The translations under genes and the position numbers were made by a program. Below, one piece after another: positions 45,155 to 53,758 of a stretch of DNA of 64,000 bases. Below the pieces are notes generated by a model that ran no database searches, was not told the DNA's origin, and saw only the letters and a program-made list of their open reading frames with translations. Every line of letters starts with the position of its first letter. Position 1 is the first letter of the stretch. The DNA comes from Halorussus caseinilyticus (GTDB lineage Archaea > Halobacteriota > Halobacteria > Halobacteriales > Haladaptataceae): assembly GCF_029338395.1 (NCBI RefSeq), contig NZ_CP119810.1, positions 186,001-250,000 on the forward strand, written 5' to 3'.

Positions 45155-45256
45155 TCGTGTCCCCCGAGGGTGTCAACTACGAACACACACTAATGATTTC
45201 CGACCAGTTCGAGCGTCGAATCGGTGGACGAAAGGCCGGGACGCGGCGACTCGGGG

Positions 45257-46000
45257 CTATCGAGGCGACAGTCCCTCGACGTTCTGCTGGAGTCGGATGG
45301 TCGCGGTGGTGAGGAACCCGGCGACGAGGACGACGAAGACGCTCTCGACGGCTTGGACGACGACCGGACTCGCCCCCGCGACGACGCCGAGGTCCGCCAC
45401 GCCGAGTCCCCCCAACGAGACCAGCACCGGCAGGAGATGTCGCCGGAGGGTGTCGAGACTCGTCCCGCGGGCCAGCGACTCCAGTTTGTCGGCGAACACG
45501 AGACCGTAGGCCGCGAACGCCACGCTCCCGAGACCCTTGACCAACTGGGCGACCACCGACTGGTCGATGAGCAGGACCGCGACCCACTCCACGACGATGA
45601 CGACGACGAATCCCGCTTCTATCCGGCGCAGGGTGTCGAGCGAGAACTGCCGGTCCTCGGGGGGCGGCGCGAGCGCGGAGTTGTAGTACACCTCGCGCAT
45701 CGAGAACGCGAGGAAGACGATGCAGAGCAGTAGCGCCCCGTGGCCGAACGCGGTCAGCGCGCGCGACCTGACGACCGTCCCCGCGACACCGAGCAGACCG
45801 TACAGTCCGGCCGCGGCCCCGACCAGCGCGAGGTAGCGCCAGAACGGACCTTGAGACTCCAATCGGTTCAACCGGAGGTTCCGGACGGCGTAGAAGCCGA
45901 AGAACGCCGCGGCCATCGTGACCAGAACCGACCCGAGGAAGTGGACGGCCGCGGCGCTGGCGTCTCCGGAGGCGTGAGCGGTGAGGGGCGCGAGCGCCAT
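45257..46000 (-). CDS. Polytopic membrane protein, haloarchaeal, unknown
   Basis: 247 aa with about seven hydrophobic segments (for example FLGSVLVTMAAAFFGFYAV, YLALVGAAAGLYGLLGV, ALLLCIVFLAFS, VVVIVVEWVAVLLI, VESVFVVLVAGFLTT). Arrangement resembles small haloarchaeal sensor or opsin-like membrane proteins but no retinal lysine or other motif is evident. Not recognised. It is divergent from the small zinc protein and in the same direction as the binding-protein gene. Confidence 0.7.
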   Translation of the reverse strand: MALAPLTAHASGDASAAAVHFLGSVLVTMAAAFFGFYAVRNLRLNRLESQGPFWRYLALVGAAAGLYGLLGVAGTVVRSRALTAFGHGALLLCIVFLAFSMREVYYNSALAPPPEDRQFSLDTLRRIEAGFVVVIVVEWVAVLLIDQSVVAQLVKGLGSVAFAAYGLVFADKLESLARGTSLDTLRRHLLPVLVSLGGLGVADLGVVAGASPVVVQAVESVFVVLVAGFLTTATIRLQQNVEGLSPR

Positions 46001-46122
46001 CTTTTTCGAGGCGTCGAAGCGAGGGAACTTAAATGGGGGCGGAACGCCGACCGGCGTCGGGGGACGCCAGCGCGGTCGGAAACGCCGGGAGATTGAAATC
46101 GCTCGCCTCCGTCTAGTCCGAC

Positions 46123-46362
46123 GTGCACTCCCACGACCCGGAAGACACGCCCTGCCCGGTGTGTGGCAAAGCCTACGACCAGCGCGTCGTCGTAGCGCGC
46201 GGCGACCGATGGGCCGACGTGTTCGGCGGGCCGCCGTTCTCGTTCATCACGAAGTACGCCCGGCGCTGTGCGAGTCGCTACGACGTGGAGGAAGAGCGCG
46301 CGCGAGGCGAGAGCGAGCGCGTCGTCTACTTCCACGACGACGGACCCGCGGGCGGGCGATAG
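46123..46362 (+). CDS. Small CPxCG zinc-finger protein, 79 aa
   Basis: GTG start. The N-terminal knuckle CPVCGKAYDQRVVV and a further Cys in RRCASRYDVEEERARG suggest a small metal-binding protein; the rest is short and charged. It lies between divergent and convergent neighbours and has a perfect hairpin directly after it. Not recognised. Confidence 0.6.
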   Translation: MHSHDPEDTPCPVCGKAYDQRVVVARGDRWADVFGGPPFSFITKYARRCASRYDVEEERARGESERVVYFHDDGPAGGR

Positions 46363-46367
46363 CGCTC

Positions 46368-46401
46368 GCGGTCCGGCGGGGACGCGTCCCCGCCGGACCG
46401 C
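46368..46401. terminator. Perfect 34-bp palindrome between convergent genes
   Basis: Arms 46368-46384 and 46385-46401 are exact complements with no loop, centred on GGGACG/CGTCCC. It lies in the 72-nt gap between the convergent small zinc protein and pseudokinase genes and is the longest perfect palindrome seen in the window. Confidence 0.75.
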
Positions 46402-46434
46402 AACCGCAGTGAGAACGCTCCCGGCGAGCGAGTG

Positions 46435-48018
46435 CTACAACTCGTAGGAGAGCGACAGGTCCCGCGCGAGGATTTCCAACTCCCGGCGGAAGTCCTCGGC
46501 CGTCTCGAACCGGGCGGGCTTCTCGGTCCGGAGCGCCCGGCCCACCAACCGGTCTATCGCCTCGGGCACGCCCTCGGCGTGCGCGCTCGGCGGTTCGGGG
46601 TCCTCGTTTTGGACCTTCCGGGCGATGTCGGCGGGGTCGCCGGTGAACGGCGGCCGACCGGCGAACAGCGCGTAGCAGAGCGCGCCGAGTTGGTACACGT
46701 CCGTCGCGGGGTCCGGGCGGCCGAACGTCTCGGGCGCGAGGTGTTCGGGCGCGGCGTAGGCCGGTGGCACCGGCGGGGTCGTGGCGTCCGCGAACAGGTC
46801 GCCGAACGCCCAGTCACCGACTTTCGGGACCGGCCACGCACCGAAGGTGCGAGAGAGACCCACCGCACCGGGTCGTAGCGCGCCGTGGACAACCCCGCGG
46901 GCGTGGGCGTGACACATCGTCGCCGCGAGGCAGTGGGCGTACCACACCGCGCGGTCGAACCCGACAGACCCGACGGCCTTCCGGAGGCTTCCGGCGTCCA
47001 TGAACTCGCTGGCGAACCACGGCCGAGGGTCGGTCCCGCGCGCGAGGACGGGCGCGACGTGCGCGTGGTCGTCCACGCCCACCCACGACCGGAGCGCCGT
47101 CTCGAAACGCGAGGGGTCAACGCCGCTGTCGGGTCTGAGCGTCCGGACGACGACCACGACGTGCTGGCCGCCCTCCGACGACGGCGCGCGGGCCTTCGTC
47201 GCAGTCGTGAGGGGGTCGGTGCCGAGGTCCGCGAGGCGTTCGAAGGTCTCTCGGTCGCCGTCGATTTCCGGCACTGCGGGAATCCGGTCGGGCGGGCCGA
47301 GCGACTCGTCGGTGCCGTCGGTCCCGTCGCTCTCGTCGTCGTCGTCCGCCGACTCGTCGTCGGCCCCGCCGCCGCGAATCCGGATGAGTCGGCCGTCGTC
47401 CGCGTCGTCGGACACCGCCACCACGTCGCCCTCGCCGCGAAGCATCTCGGCGATTTCGGGCGTGGCCTCGACGGTCTCGGGGAAGCCTCCCTCGTCGAGT
47501 CGGACGACGAGTCGCCGGAGCGTCTCGACGGCGTACCGCCGCGCGAGTCCGTCCTCGTCGGCGACGAGGGCGGCGAGTTTGCTCAGCGCCGGTTCGACGG
47601 CGCGGGGGTACTCCTCGGCGACGTTCGAGAGCGCGAGGACGCCGTTCTCACGGACCAGCGGGTCCTCGTCGGCCAGACTCTCGGTGACGGCCGGGAGCGC
47701 GGCGTGGGCGCGGTGTGGGTGTTCGTCGGCGATGGTCGCCACAGCCCACGACGCGCCCCGCCGGACCCACTGGTCGTCGTCGTTCAACAGCGGCGCGAGT
47801 TTGGACTCGACCGGGAGTCGCCGCGACCGGTCGGGGTCGTCGGCCGCGAGTTCCGCGAGTGTCCACACCGCCTCGGCGCGGACCGCCGGGTCGTCGCTGT
47901 CGAGTCTCGCGGCAACTGCGTCCGCGTCGTCGTCGGCCCGGCCCCACCGCTCGCGGGCCTCCTCGCGGAGTCGTTCGGCCCGCTCGGGGTCGTGAGAGTC
48001 GCGCTCGCGTCCGTCCAT
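46435..48018 (-). CDS. HEAT-repeat plus protein-kinase-like (pseudokinase) protein
   Basis: 527 aa. Residues about 30-190 contain four HEAT-like repeats (AVRAEAVWTLAELAADD, WVRRGASWAVATIADEH, LVRENGVLALSNVAEEY). After an Asp-rich linker comes a kinase-fold domain from about residue 250: the helix C to catalytic loop region reads GVVHGALRPGAVGL where HRDLKPxN is expected, and DFG is replaced by VGDWAFGD. The APE region (AYAAPEHLAPE) and subdomain IX-XI helices (DVYQLGALCYALFAGRPPF) remain. So it looks like a pseudokinase or non-canonical kinase. Its promoter probably includes AACTTATC near 48040. Confidence 0.8.
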   Translation of the reverse strand: MDGRERDSHDPERAERLREEARERWGRADDDADAVAARLDSDDPAVRAEAVWTLAELAADDPDRSRRLPVESKLAPLLNDDDQWVRRGASWAVATIADEHPHRAHAALPAVTESLADEDPLVRENGVLALSNVAEEYPRAVEPALSKLAALVADEDGLARRYAVETLRRLVVRLDEGGFPETVEATPEIAEMLRGEGDVVAVSDDADDGRLIRIRGGGADDESADDDDESDGTDGTDESLGPPDRIPAVPEIDGDRETFERLADLGTDPLTTATKARAPSSEGGQHVVVVVRTLRPDSGVDPSRFETALRSWVGVDDHAHVAPVLARGTDPRPWFASEFMDAGSLRKAVGSVGFDRAVWYAHCLAATMCHAHARGVVHGALRPGAVGLSRTFGAWPVPKVGDWAFGDLFADATTPPVPPAYAAPEHLAPETFGRPDPATDVYQLGALCYALFAGRPPFTGDPADIARKVQNEDPEPPSAHAEGVPEAIDRLVGRALRTEKPARFETAEDFRRELEILARDLSLSYEL

Positions 48019-48086
48019 CGGTTCGACCGATTCGCTCCCGTCTGATAAGTTTTCTTCACCGGCTACCGTCGGCGAAGAACGAAGTG

Positions 48087-48158
48087 CGTAAACGGAAACG
48101 TAATCGGGAACGTAAACGGAGACGTAAACTAAAACATAAACGTAAACGGAATCGCAAG
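48087..48158. repeat. Hexamer array R1 (12 units)
   Basis: Twelve consecutive 6-nt units on the plus strand such as CGTAAA, CGGAAA, CGTAAT in exact register over 72 nt, equivalent to GTAAAC-type GNNNNC hexamers. It lies upstream of the pseudokinase gene, 5.6 kb left of the ParA gene. Confidence 0.8.
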
Positions 48159-48352
48159 TACCGGCTCTCGGAAGCCGGTCCGTTCGCTCACTACGAGTCG
48201 CCGCCGGGGGTGATGTGTTCGGCAGGGCGTTCGCTCGTGGTCCGCCGCGGCGCGCGCCCGCGGGGTCGCTTCAGCTAAAGATAGCTATAGATGGCCGAAA
48301 TATAACGAAATATATCTTATATATTGGTTAAAAATTCTAAAGGAACGATATT
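48159..48352. other. Intergenic remainder with AT-rich tract
   Basis: The gap 48019-48352 contains the pseudokinase promoter, array R1 and, at 48280-48352, a strongly AT-rich tract with TATATATT-like sequence directly after the exchanger's stop. No forward gene follows, so the tract is not an evident promoter. Confidence 0.4.
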
Positions 48353-49348
48353 TCAGCTCGAAGGAAACAGCAGAAGGTGTCCGGCCACGAACCCGAAGTA
48401 GGCCACGACGAAGGTGCTGGCGTCCCGTCGGTTGAGTTCGCCGTCGGTGACGCGGGTGACGTAGATGAACGCGCCGACGCCGATAGCGAGCATCACCGGA
48501 AGGTCCCAGTAGAGTACCGCGTCGGGCACGCTGTAACCGGAAATCACGCCCCCGAGACCCACCGCGACCAGCAGGTTGACCACGTTGCTCCCGACCAGCG
48601 TCCCGAGCGCGAGCGTCGGTCGCTTCCGGCGGATGGACTCACCGACCGTCGAGAGTTCCGGGAGCGCCGTCCCGACGCCGAGGGTAGCGATGCCGACGAG
48701 CGACCCGCCGAGGTCGAGGGACGCCACGAGGACTTCGAGCGCCGATAGCACGAGGTAGGCGCTCGCCAACACGACCGCGAGTCCGCCGAGCGCGATTGCG
48801 GCGTCGGTCCGCACGCCGACGTTCCGGACCTCCAGTCCCTCGGGGACCGTCGCCCGCTCGCGCCGGTCGTAGGTGTAGTAGAGGTAGACCAGAAACGCCC
48901 CGACCAGCAGGAGACCGTCGAGTCTGGCGATTTCGCCGTCGGCCGAGAGCGCCAGCACCAGCGCCGCCGACAGCATCATCGGCACGTAACTCGACCGGAC
49001 GAACGACCGCGAGAGCGTCACCTCCCCCGCCGCGAAGAGGAACACGCCGACCAGTAGCGTCTGCTGGACCACCGACGACCCGATGCTTCCGCCCAGTACC
49101 GTCGCCGACGCGACTCCGGCGTCGAGCGCGCCCGTGAGAATCCCGACGGAGGCGGTGGCGTTCGCGGAGATTTCGGGCAGACTCGTCCCGACCGCGACCA
49201 CGGTCAGTCCGATGACCGACTCCGAGACCCCGTAGCCCTGCGCGACGTTGACGAGTCGCTGGACCGTGACGCGCGTGCTGACCAACAGCAAGTAGAGCGA
49301 GACCCCGCCCACCAGTACCGCCACGACCGACCTCGGTGTGACCGGCAC
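48353..49348 (-). CDS. Sodium/calcium exchanger (CaCA family)
   Basis: 331 aa from the GTG at 49346-49348, where the first helix region begins; the ORF extension to 49483 is Arg/Ser-rich. Ten membrane helices in two halves carry the alpha-repeats with acidic ion ligands: GLTVVAVGTSLPEISANATAS and GIATLGVGTALPELSTVGES, separated by a cytoplasmic loop (YDRRERATVPEG). The protein exchanges Ca2+ against Na+ or H+. It lies 58 nt downstream of the Ca2+-type P-ATPase gene on the same strand, suggesting a joint calcium-extrusion operon. Confidence 0.9.
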   Translation of the reverse strand: MPVTPRSVVAVLVGGVSLYLLLVSTRVTVQRLVNVAQGYGVSESVIGLTVVAVGTSLPEISANATASVGILTGALDAGVASATVLGGSIGSSVVQQTLLVGVFLFAAGEVTLSRSFVRSSYVPMMLSAALVLALSADGEIARLDGLLLVGAFLVYLYYTYDRRERATVPEGLEVRNVGVRTDAAIALGGLAVVLASAYLVLSALEVLVASLDLGGSLVGIATLGVGTALPELSTVGESIRRKRPTLALGTLVGSNVVNLLVAVGLGGVISGYSVPDAVLYWDLPVMLAIGVGAFIYVTRVTDGELNRRDASTFVVAYFGFVAGHLLLFPSS

Positions 49349-49406
49349 GCGACTCGTTTCGGTAGACCGACCGGTAAGCGTTCCCCCTAAGTCGCCGTCT
49401 CCGGTG

Positions 49407-52169
49407 CTACTCGCCGACGACGCGTTCGAGGACGACCCGCGCGGCCAGCGCCAGCGCCACGAACGCCCCGAACCCGCCACCAATCCACGACCACTCGGTC
49501 GCTCCGAGCGAGACGACGCCGAACGGGACCCGAAGCGGCGTGTACAGCACGACCAACTGGAGCGCCAGCGTTACGCCGATTGCGGCCAGCAACCACGGGT
49601 TCGACCAGACCGACAGTCGGTAGCGCGACCGGATGAGCTGGATTCGAACCATCTCGATGGCGACGAGGAACGTGAACAGCGCGGTCTGAGCGACGACCAG
49701 CGTCGAGCGACCGAGACCGTAGAAGAACACGCCCAGTCCGGTCACGGTCATCAGGACGCCGATAGCGCCGACCGATGCCAACACCCGGCGATTCACCACG
49801 CGCTCGGACGCCTCGCGCGGCGGGCGGGCCATCACGTCGCCGGACTTGGGGTCGGCCCCGAGCGCCAGCGCTGGCAGGCCGTCGGTGACGAGGTTGACCC
49901 ACAGGAGCATGACCGGCGTCAGCACCACCGCTTGTTCGGCGGCACCGAACGTCTCGGGGAACAGCGCGGTCCCGACCAGCGCGCCGAAGAACACCACCAG
50001 CACTTCGCCCGCGTTGGCCGACAGCAGGTAGTTGACGAACTTCCGAACGTTGTCGAAGACGCCCCGTCCCTCGGCCACCGCGTCCCGAATCGTGGTGAAG
50101 TTGTCGTCCCGAAGCACTACGTCCGAGGCGGTCCGGGCCACGTCGGTTCCTCGCTGGCCCATCGCCACGCCCACGTCGGCCCGCTTGAGCGCGGGCGCGT
50201 CGTTCACCCCGTCGCCGGTCATCGCCACCGTGTGGTCGTTGCCCTGCAACGCCTCCAGAATCTCGACCTTGTGAGCTGGCGAGACCCGCGCGAACACCTC
50301 CACGTCGCCGACGCGCTCGGCCAACTCCCCGTCGGAAAGCGTCTCTATCTCGGGACCGGTCAGCGCGCCCTCGGGGTCGAATCCCAACTCCGTGCCGATT
50401 GCCTTCGCCGTCTCCAAGTTGTCACCGGTCGCCATCACCGTCCGGATGCCCGCCCGTCGGCAGTCGGCCACCGCGTCGGCCACCTCGGGTCTGGGCGGGT
50501 CCATCAACCCCTGCAAGCCGACGAACGTCAGTCCGCGCTCCAACTCGCCGTCGCTGGCCTCGGTATCGACGCTCTCCCGGTAGGCGAACCCCAGCACTCG
50601 AAGCGCGTCCTCGGCGAACGCGTCGGTCACGTCGAGTACCTCGGCCCGGCGCTCGTCGGTCAGACTCACCGACTCGCCGTCTTCCAGCACCGCGTCACAC
50701 CGGTCCAGCACCACCTCGGGCGCGCCCTTGACGTACGCCGTGGGAACGCCGTCTCCGACGGCGTTCCCGATTCCGTTTACGTTTTCGCTATCGGATTCGT
50801 TTCCGATTCTGTTTACGTTTTCGCTATCGTTTACGCCCTCGCTCGCGCCCGGTGCGACGACCGTCATGCGCTTTCGCTCCGCGGAGAACGGCACTTCCCG
50901 GAGTCGTTCGCGGGGCCAGTCGAGTCCGGCGTCCTCGGCCGCCCGGAGAAGCGCCACCTCGGTCGGGTCGCCGCGGTAGCCGTCGGGTCCGCGCTCGGCG
51001 TCGTTGCAAATCGCGCCGGTCCGAAGCAGGGTCGTGAGCGCGGCGGGGGTCGAACCGTCCGCGAGCGCCGCGGCGCTCTCGCCCTCTCGCTCGCCCGGCG
51101 GGAGTTCGTAGGTTTCGCCGCCCGCGTAGGCCCGCCGGACCGTCATCTCGTTCTCGGTCAGCGTTCCCGTCTTGTCGGTGACTATGGTGTCCACGGCCCC
51201 GAGGCTCTCGACCACCGGCAGTCGCCGTACCAGCGCGTTCCGCCGGAGAAGTCGCCGGGACCCGAGCGCCAGCGTCAGCGTCACCACCGCGGGCAACCCC
51301 TCGGGCACGGCGGCGACGGCCAGCGTCACCGCGACCAACAGGACCGAGATGGTCGACGTGTCGGTGAGCAGTAGTTGGACCGCCGCGACGAAGCCGATTA
51401 TCGCCAGCGTCAGCCCCGCGATTCTCCTGCCGAGCGCGTCTACCTCCTCCTGAAACGGCGTCGGTGGCTCTTCGGTCTCGCCCAGTTGCTCGGCGATGGC
51501 CCCGACTTCGGTGTCCATGCCCGTCGCCACCGCGACGGCCGTCCCCCGCCCCTGCACCGCGTGGGTGTTCATGAAGACCATCCCCTCCCGGTCGGCCGGT
51601 GGTGCGTCAGAATCGACCGCTTCGGTACTCTTCTCGACGCTCGCGCTCTCGCCGGTCAGCGCCGACTCGTCGGTGGCGAGACTCTGGGCGTCCACGAGTC
51701 GCCCGTCGGCCGGAACCACGTCGCCCTGCGCCACGAAGAACACGTCGCCGGGGACCACCTCGCTGGCGTCCACGGTTCGCTTCTCGCCGCCGCGCAGAAC
51801 CGTCGCGTCCGGCGTCGAGAGCGACCGGAGCGCCTGAATCGACTTCTCGGTCCGGTAGTCCTGCGCGAACCCGAACGCGCCGTTGGCGAGTAGAATGCCG
51901 AAGATGAGCGCGGCCTCCGCGTACTCGGGGGACTGACCCGGCAGGAACCCCACGCCGAGCGAGAGAAGAGCCGCGACGACGAGCAGATAGGTCAACCAGT
52001 TGCGAAACTGCGAGACGAACAGTCCGAGGACCGACACCCGGTGTTCGTCGTGAATCTCGTTCGGGCCGTACTTCTCGCGGCGCTTGCGGACCTCGTCGTC
52101 GGTCAGTCCGGACTCGTCGGTGTCGAGGGCGTCGTACACCTCGCTCGGTGGTTCGGCATGCCACTCCAT
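49407..52169 (-). CDS. Ca2+-type P-type ATPase (P2 type)
   Basis: 920 aa from ATG 52167-52169 (MEWHAEPPSEVYDAL). Cation-transporter N-domain, then actuator domain with TGES (DESALTGESASVEKS), phosphorylation motif DKTGTLTENEMT, nucleotide domain with KGAPEVVL, and hinge MTGDGVNDAPALKRADVGVAMG. Membrane helix 4 has AVPEGLPAVVTLTLA, the calcium-binding PEGLP motif, and helix 6 LWVNLVTDGLPALALG, as in SERCA/PMCA-like pumps. Residues about 446-469 are an insertion encoded by hexamer array R2, in the nucleotide domain. The extension to 52244 is rejected for lack of conservation. It probably exports Ca2+. Confidence 0.9.
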   Translation of the reverse strand: MEWHAEPPSEVYDALDTDESGLTDDEVRKRREKYGPNEIHDEHRVSVLGLFVSQFRNWLTYLLVVAALLSLGVGFLPGQSPEYAEAALIFGILLANGAFGFAQDYRTEKSIQALRSLSTPDATVLRGGEKRTVDASEVVPGDVFFVAQGDVVPADGRLVDAQSLATDESALTGESASVEKSTEAVDSDAPPADREGMVFMNTHAVQGRGTAVAVATGMDTEVGAIAEQLGETEEPPTPFQEEVDALGRRIAGLTLAIIGFVAAVQLLLTDTSTISVLLVAVTLAVAAVPEGLPAVVTLTLALGSRRLLRRNALVRRLPVVESLGAVDTIVTDKTGTLTENEMTVRRAYAGGETYELPPGEREGESAAALADGSTPAALTTLLRTGAICNDAERGPDGYRGDPTEVALLRAAEDAGLDWPRERLREVPFSAERKRMTVVAPGASEGVNDSENVNRIGNESDSENVNGIGNAVGDGVPTAYVKGAPEVVLDRCDAVLEDGESVSLTDERRAEVLDVTDAFAEDALRVLGFAYRESVDTEASDGELERGLTFVGLQGLMDPPRPEVADAVADCRRAGIRTVMATGDNLETAKAIGTELGFDPEGALTGPEIETLSDGELAERVGDVEVFARVSPAHKVEILEALQGNDHTVAMTGDGVNDAPALKRADVGVAMGQRGTDVARTASDVVLRDDNFTTIRDAVAEGRGVFDNVRKFVNYLLSANAGEVLVVFFGALVGTALFPETFGAAEQAVVLTPVMLLWVNLVTDGLPALALGADPKSGDVMARPPREASERVVNRRVLASVGAIGVLMTVTGLGVFFYGLGRSTLVVAQTALFTFLVAIEMVRIQLIRSRYRLSVWSNPWLLAAIGVTLALQLVVLYTPLRVPFGVVSLGATEWSWIGGGFGAFVALALAARVVLERVVGE
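50763..50834. repeat. Hexamer array R2 inside the P-type ATPase gene
   Basis: Twelve exact-register hexamers (among them GTTTAC three times, GTTTTC twice and GCTATC twice) form an in-frame insertion. The same four-hexamer block GATTCC/T-GTTTAC-GTTTTC-GCTATC occurs twice. Because units are 6 nt, the reading frame is kept and dipeptide repeats such as EN-VN result. Confidence 0.85.
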
Positions 52170-52332
52170 CGAGGAAACCCACCGAAGCAACGCCGTCCAG
52201 CGCCGAAAGTGTACGGGGCCGGGACGACGCCGCGTTCCGGCCACGCCGAACTCCGGCGTCTCCGCCAGCGGCGGGCCGTCCTCGTCCGACCCTCGCGCCG
52301 GTGGTCGTCCTCGTGGCGGAATCGCTCGGTTC

Positions 52333-52368
52333 GTTTACGTTTTCGAAATCGTAAACGAATACGAATAC
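52333..52368. repeat. Hexamer array R3, partly inverted
   Basis: GTTTAC and GTTTTC units pass into GAAATC, GTAAAC and GAATAC units, making the centre self-complementary. Located upstream of the P-ATPase in the 352-nt gap before the DUF192 gene; the gap also holds the hairpin at 52442-52469. Confidence 0.75.
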
Positions 52369-52441
52369 GACGACGGTTCGGGGATAGACCGCCGCCGACG
52401 CTTCGAATACACCGATAGCTACCCGGTTGCGTCGAAAGAAT

Positions 52442-52469
52442 ATACCTCGCGTACCCCTACCCGAGGTAT
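52442..52469 (-). terminator. Hairpin after DUF192 gene
   Basis: Arms ATACCTCG and CGAGGTAT with a 12-nt loop; on the plus strand it is followed by CTTTTGGG. It lies between the DUF192 stop and the ATPase promoter and may end transcription of the DUF192 gene. Confidence 0.4.
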
Positions 52470-52521
52470 CTTTTGGGTCACACGCACCTCATAAATGCTT
52501 TGTGTTCCATCCCTCGCGCGA

Positions 52522-53073
52522 TTACCCGTCGGACTCCACGGTCGGCGGCGCGCCCTCGAAGACGAGTTTCGTCCCCGAACCGACGCCGGTCCGGTTGGCG
52601 AACCCGCGCGGGAGTTCCACGACGTACTTCGCCTCGCCGTCGCTCGGGTACGTCTTCAGTTCGCCTGACGTGGCGTTGGGTTGTGGACTCGCGTGTTGGA
52701 CGTTCAACACGGTACGGTCGGGACCGACGAATATCATGTCGAGCGGAATCAGGGTGTTCTTCATCCAGAACGAGACCGGTTGGGCACTCTCGTAGACGAA
52801 GACCATCCCGGTGTCGTTGGCGAGGGACTCGCGGTGCATCAGTCCCGTCCGGCGCTCTTCGCGTTCGTTGGCGACTTCGAGTTCGACCGTGACGTTCTCG
52901 CCGTCCTCGACCACGAACGTCGCGTTGACCGTTCGCTCTACGTCCGTCGTCGTCGGTGGCGTCGGCGAGTCGGTCTGTCTACTCGCGTCGTCCGAAGTCG
53001 TTCCGCCTACCCCGCCGATGCAACCCCCTAACAGGACCATCGCCCCGACGAGAAGCGCGGCGTGCGTTCGCAT
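52522..53073 (-). CDS. DUF192 lipoprotein
   Basis: 183 aa. N-terminal signal with lipobox LLGGC (Cys near residue 18) followed by a Ser/Thr/Pro-rich linker, so a secreted lipoprotein. The C-terminal 115 residues are the DUF192 beta-barrel: TVELEVANEREERRTGLMHRESL, MVFVYESAQPVSFWMKNTLIPLDMIFV and KYVVELPRG, the family's hallmark patterns. Function unknown in the family. It precedes DUF456 on the same strand with a 34-nt gap, so the two are probably co-transcribed with DUF456 first. Confidence 0.9.
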   Translation of the reverse strand: MRTHAALLVGAMVLLGGCIGGVGGTTSDDASRQTDSPTPPTTTDVERTVNATFVVEDGENVTVELEVANEREERRTGLMHRESLANDTGMVFVYESAQPVSFWMKNTLIPLDMIFVGPDRTVLNVQHASPQPNATSGELKTYPSDGEAKYVVELPRGFANRTGVGSGTKLVFEGAPPTVESDG

Positions 53074-53107
53074 GGTACTCCTACTACTTCGCGGTCGGAC
53101 AAAAAGG

Positions 53108-53584
53108 TTAGAGCGCGACGACCACGAATCCGACGAGTAGCGAGAGGGTGACGACCAACTGGACGAGCGCCGACCCGAGGACGCCGACTGCCGCGAACGC
53201 TCCGGCTCGCGCGCCGCGACCCGCGTCCTGCGTCCGGTAGAACTCCGCCGCGAACACCGTCACCGCCACGCCGACGACGAGTCCGACCGGCCCGGCGACG
53301 AACAGGAGCGGGATGCTGACGACAGTCGCCAGCGCCACCGTCTTCGTGGACGCGCCGCCCGCGCCCGCCGCGAGCGCACCGCCGAACTGGTCGGCGACGA
53401 CGGCGGCGAGTCCGACCAGCGTGAACGCGACCAGCGCCCAGAGTCCGGGGGCCGCGTACCCGGTGGACCACCAGTAGAGGTAGATTCCGGCCAGCGACAG
53501 GCCCGCGCCGGGAACCAGCGGTACCACGCTTCCGACGACGCCCGCGAGAAGGATTGCTACCGCGACGAGAAACATCAGGTCCAT
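53108..53584 (-). CDS. DUF456 membrane protein
   Basis: 158 aa with about four membrane helices. The pattern VVPLVPGAGLSLAGIYLYWWSTGY and GLVVGVAVTVFAAEFYRTQD with Gly-rich GGALAAGAGGASTKT matches the DUF456 family of small polytopic proteins. No function is known. The start at 53582-53584 directly precedes the first helix; arrays R4 and R5 begin 60 nt upstream of it and separate it from the divergent ParA gene. Confidence 0.85.
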   Translation of the reverse strand: MDLMFLVAVAILLAGVVGSVVPLVPGAGLSLAGIYLYWWSTGYAAPGLWALVAFTLVGLAAVVADQFGGALAAGAGGASTKTVALATVVSIPLLFVAGPVGLVVGVAVTVFAAEFYRTQDAGRGARAGAFAAVGVLGSALVQLVVTLSLLVGFVVVAL

Positions 53585-53643
53585 GACCGTCCTTTCGAAC
53601 TCCTGTCCGTTAGCGATTCCGGCTATCGTCCCGACGCGGGTTC

Positions 53644-53691
53644 GGAAACAGAAACGAAAACGGAAACGATACCGTAAACGCCATCGTAAAT
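53644..53691. repeat. Hexamer array R4
   Basis: Eight units of the GGAAAC/GAAAAC/GTAAAC kind in exact register, located between the divergent DUF456 and ParA genes. Confidence 0.8.
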
Positions 53692-53733
53692 GTCGTTCTC
53701 GTCACACGCGTCTGACGAAGGATTAAGTACTAC

Positions 53734-53757
53734 GTTTGCGTTTGCGCAAACGTAAAC
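53734..53757 (+). promoter_or_regulatory. Palindromic hexamers abutting the ParA start codon
   Basis: Two GTTTGC units followed by GCAAAC and GTAAAC form a 24-bp near-perfect palindrome that ends one base before the ATG at 53759. A TATA-like GATTAAGTA lies just upstream (53721-53729). This position is typical of autorepression by a partition or toxin-antitoxin system. Confidence 0.65.
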
Positions 53758-53758
53758 T

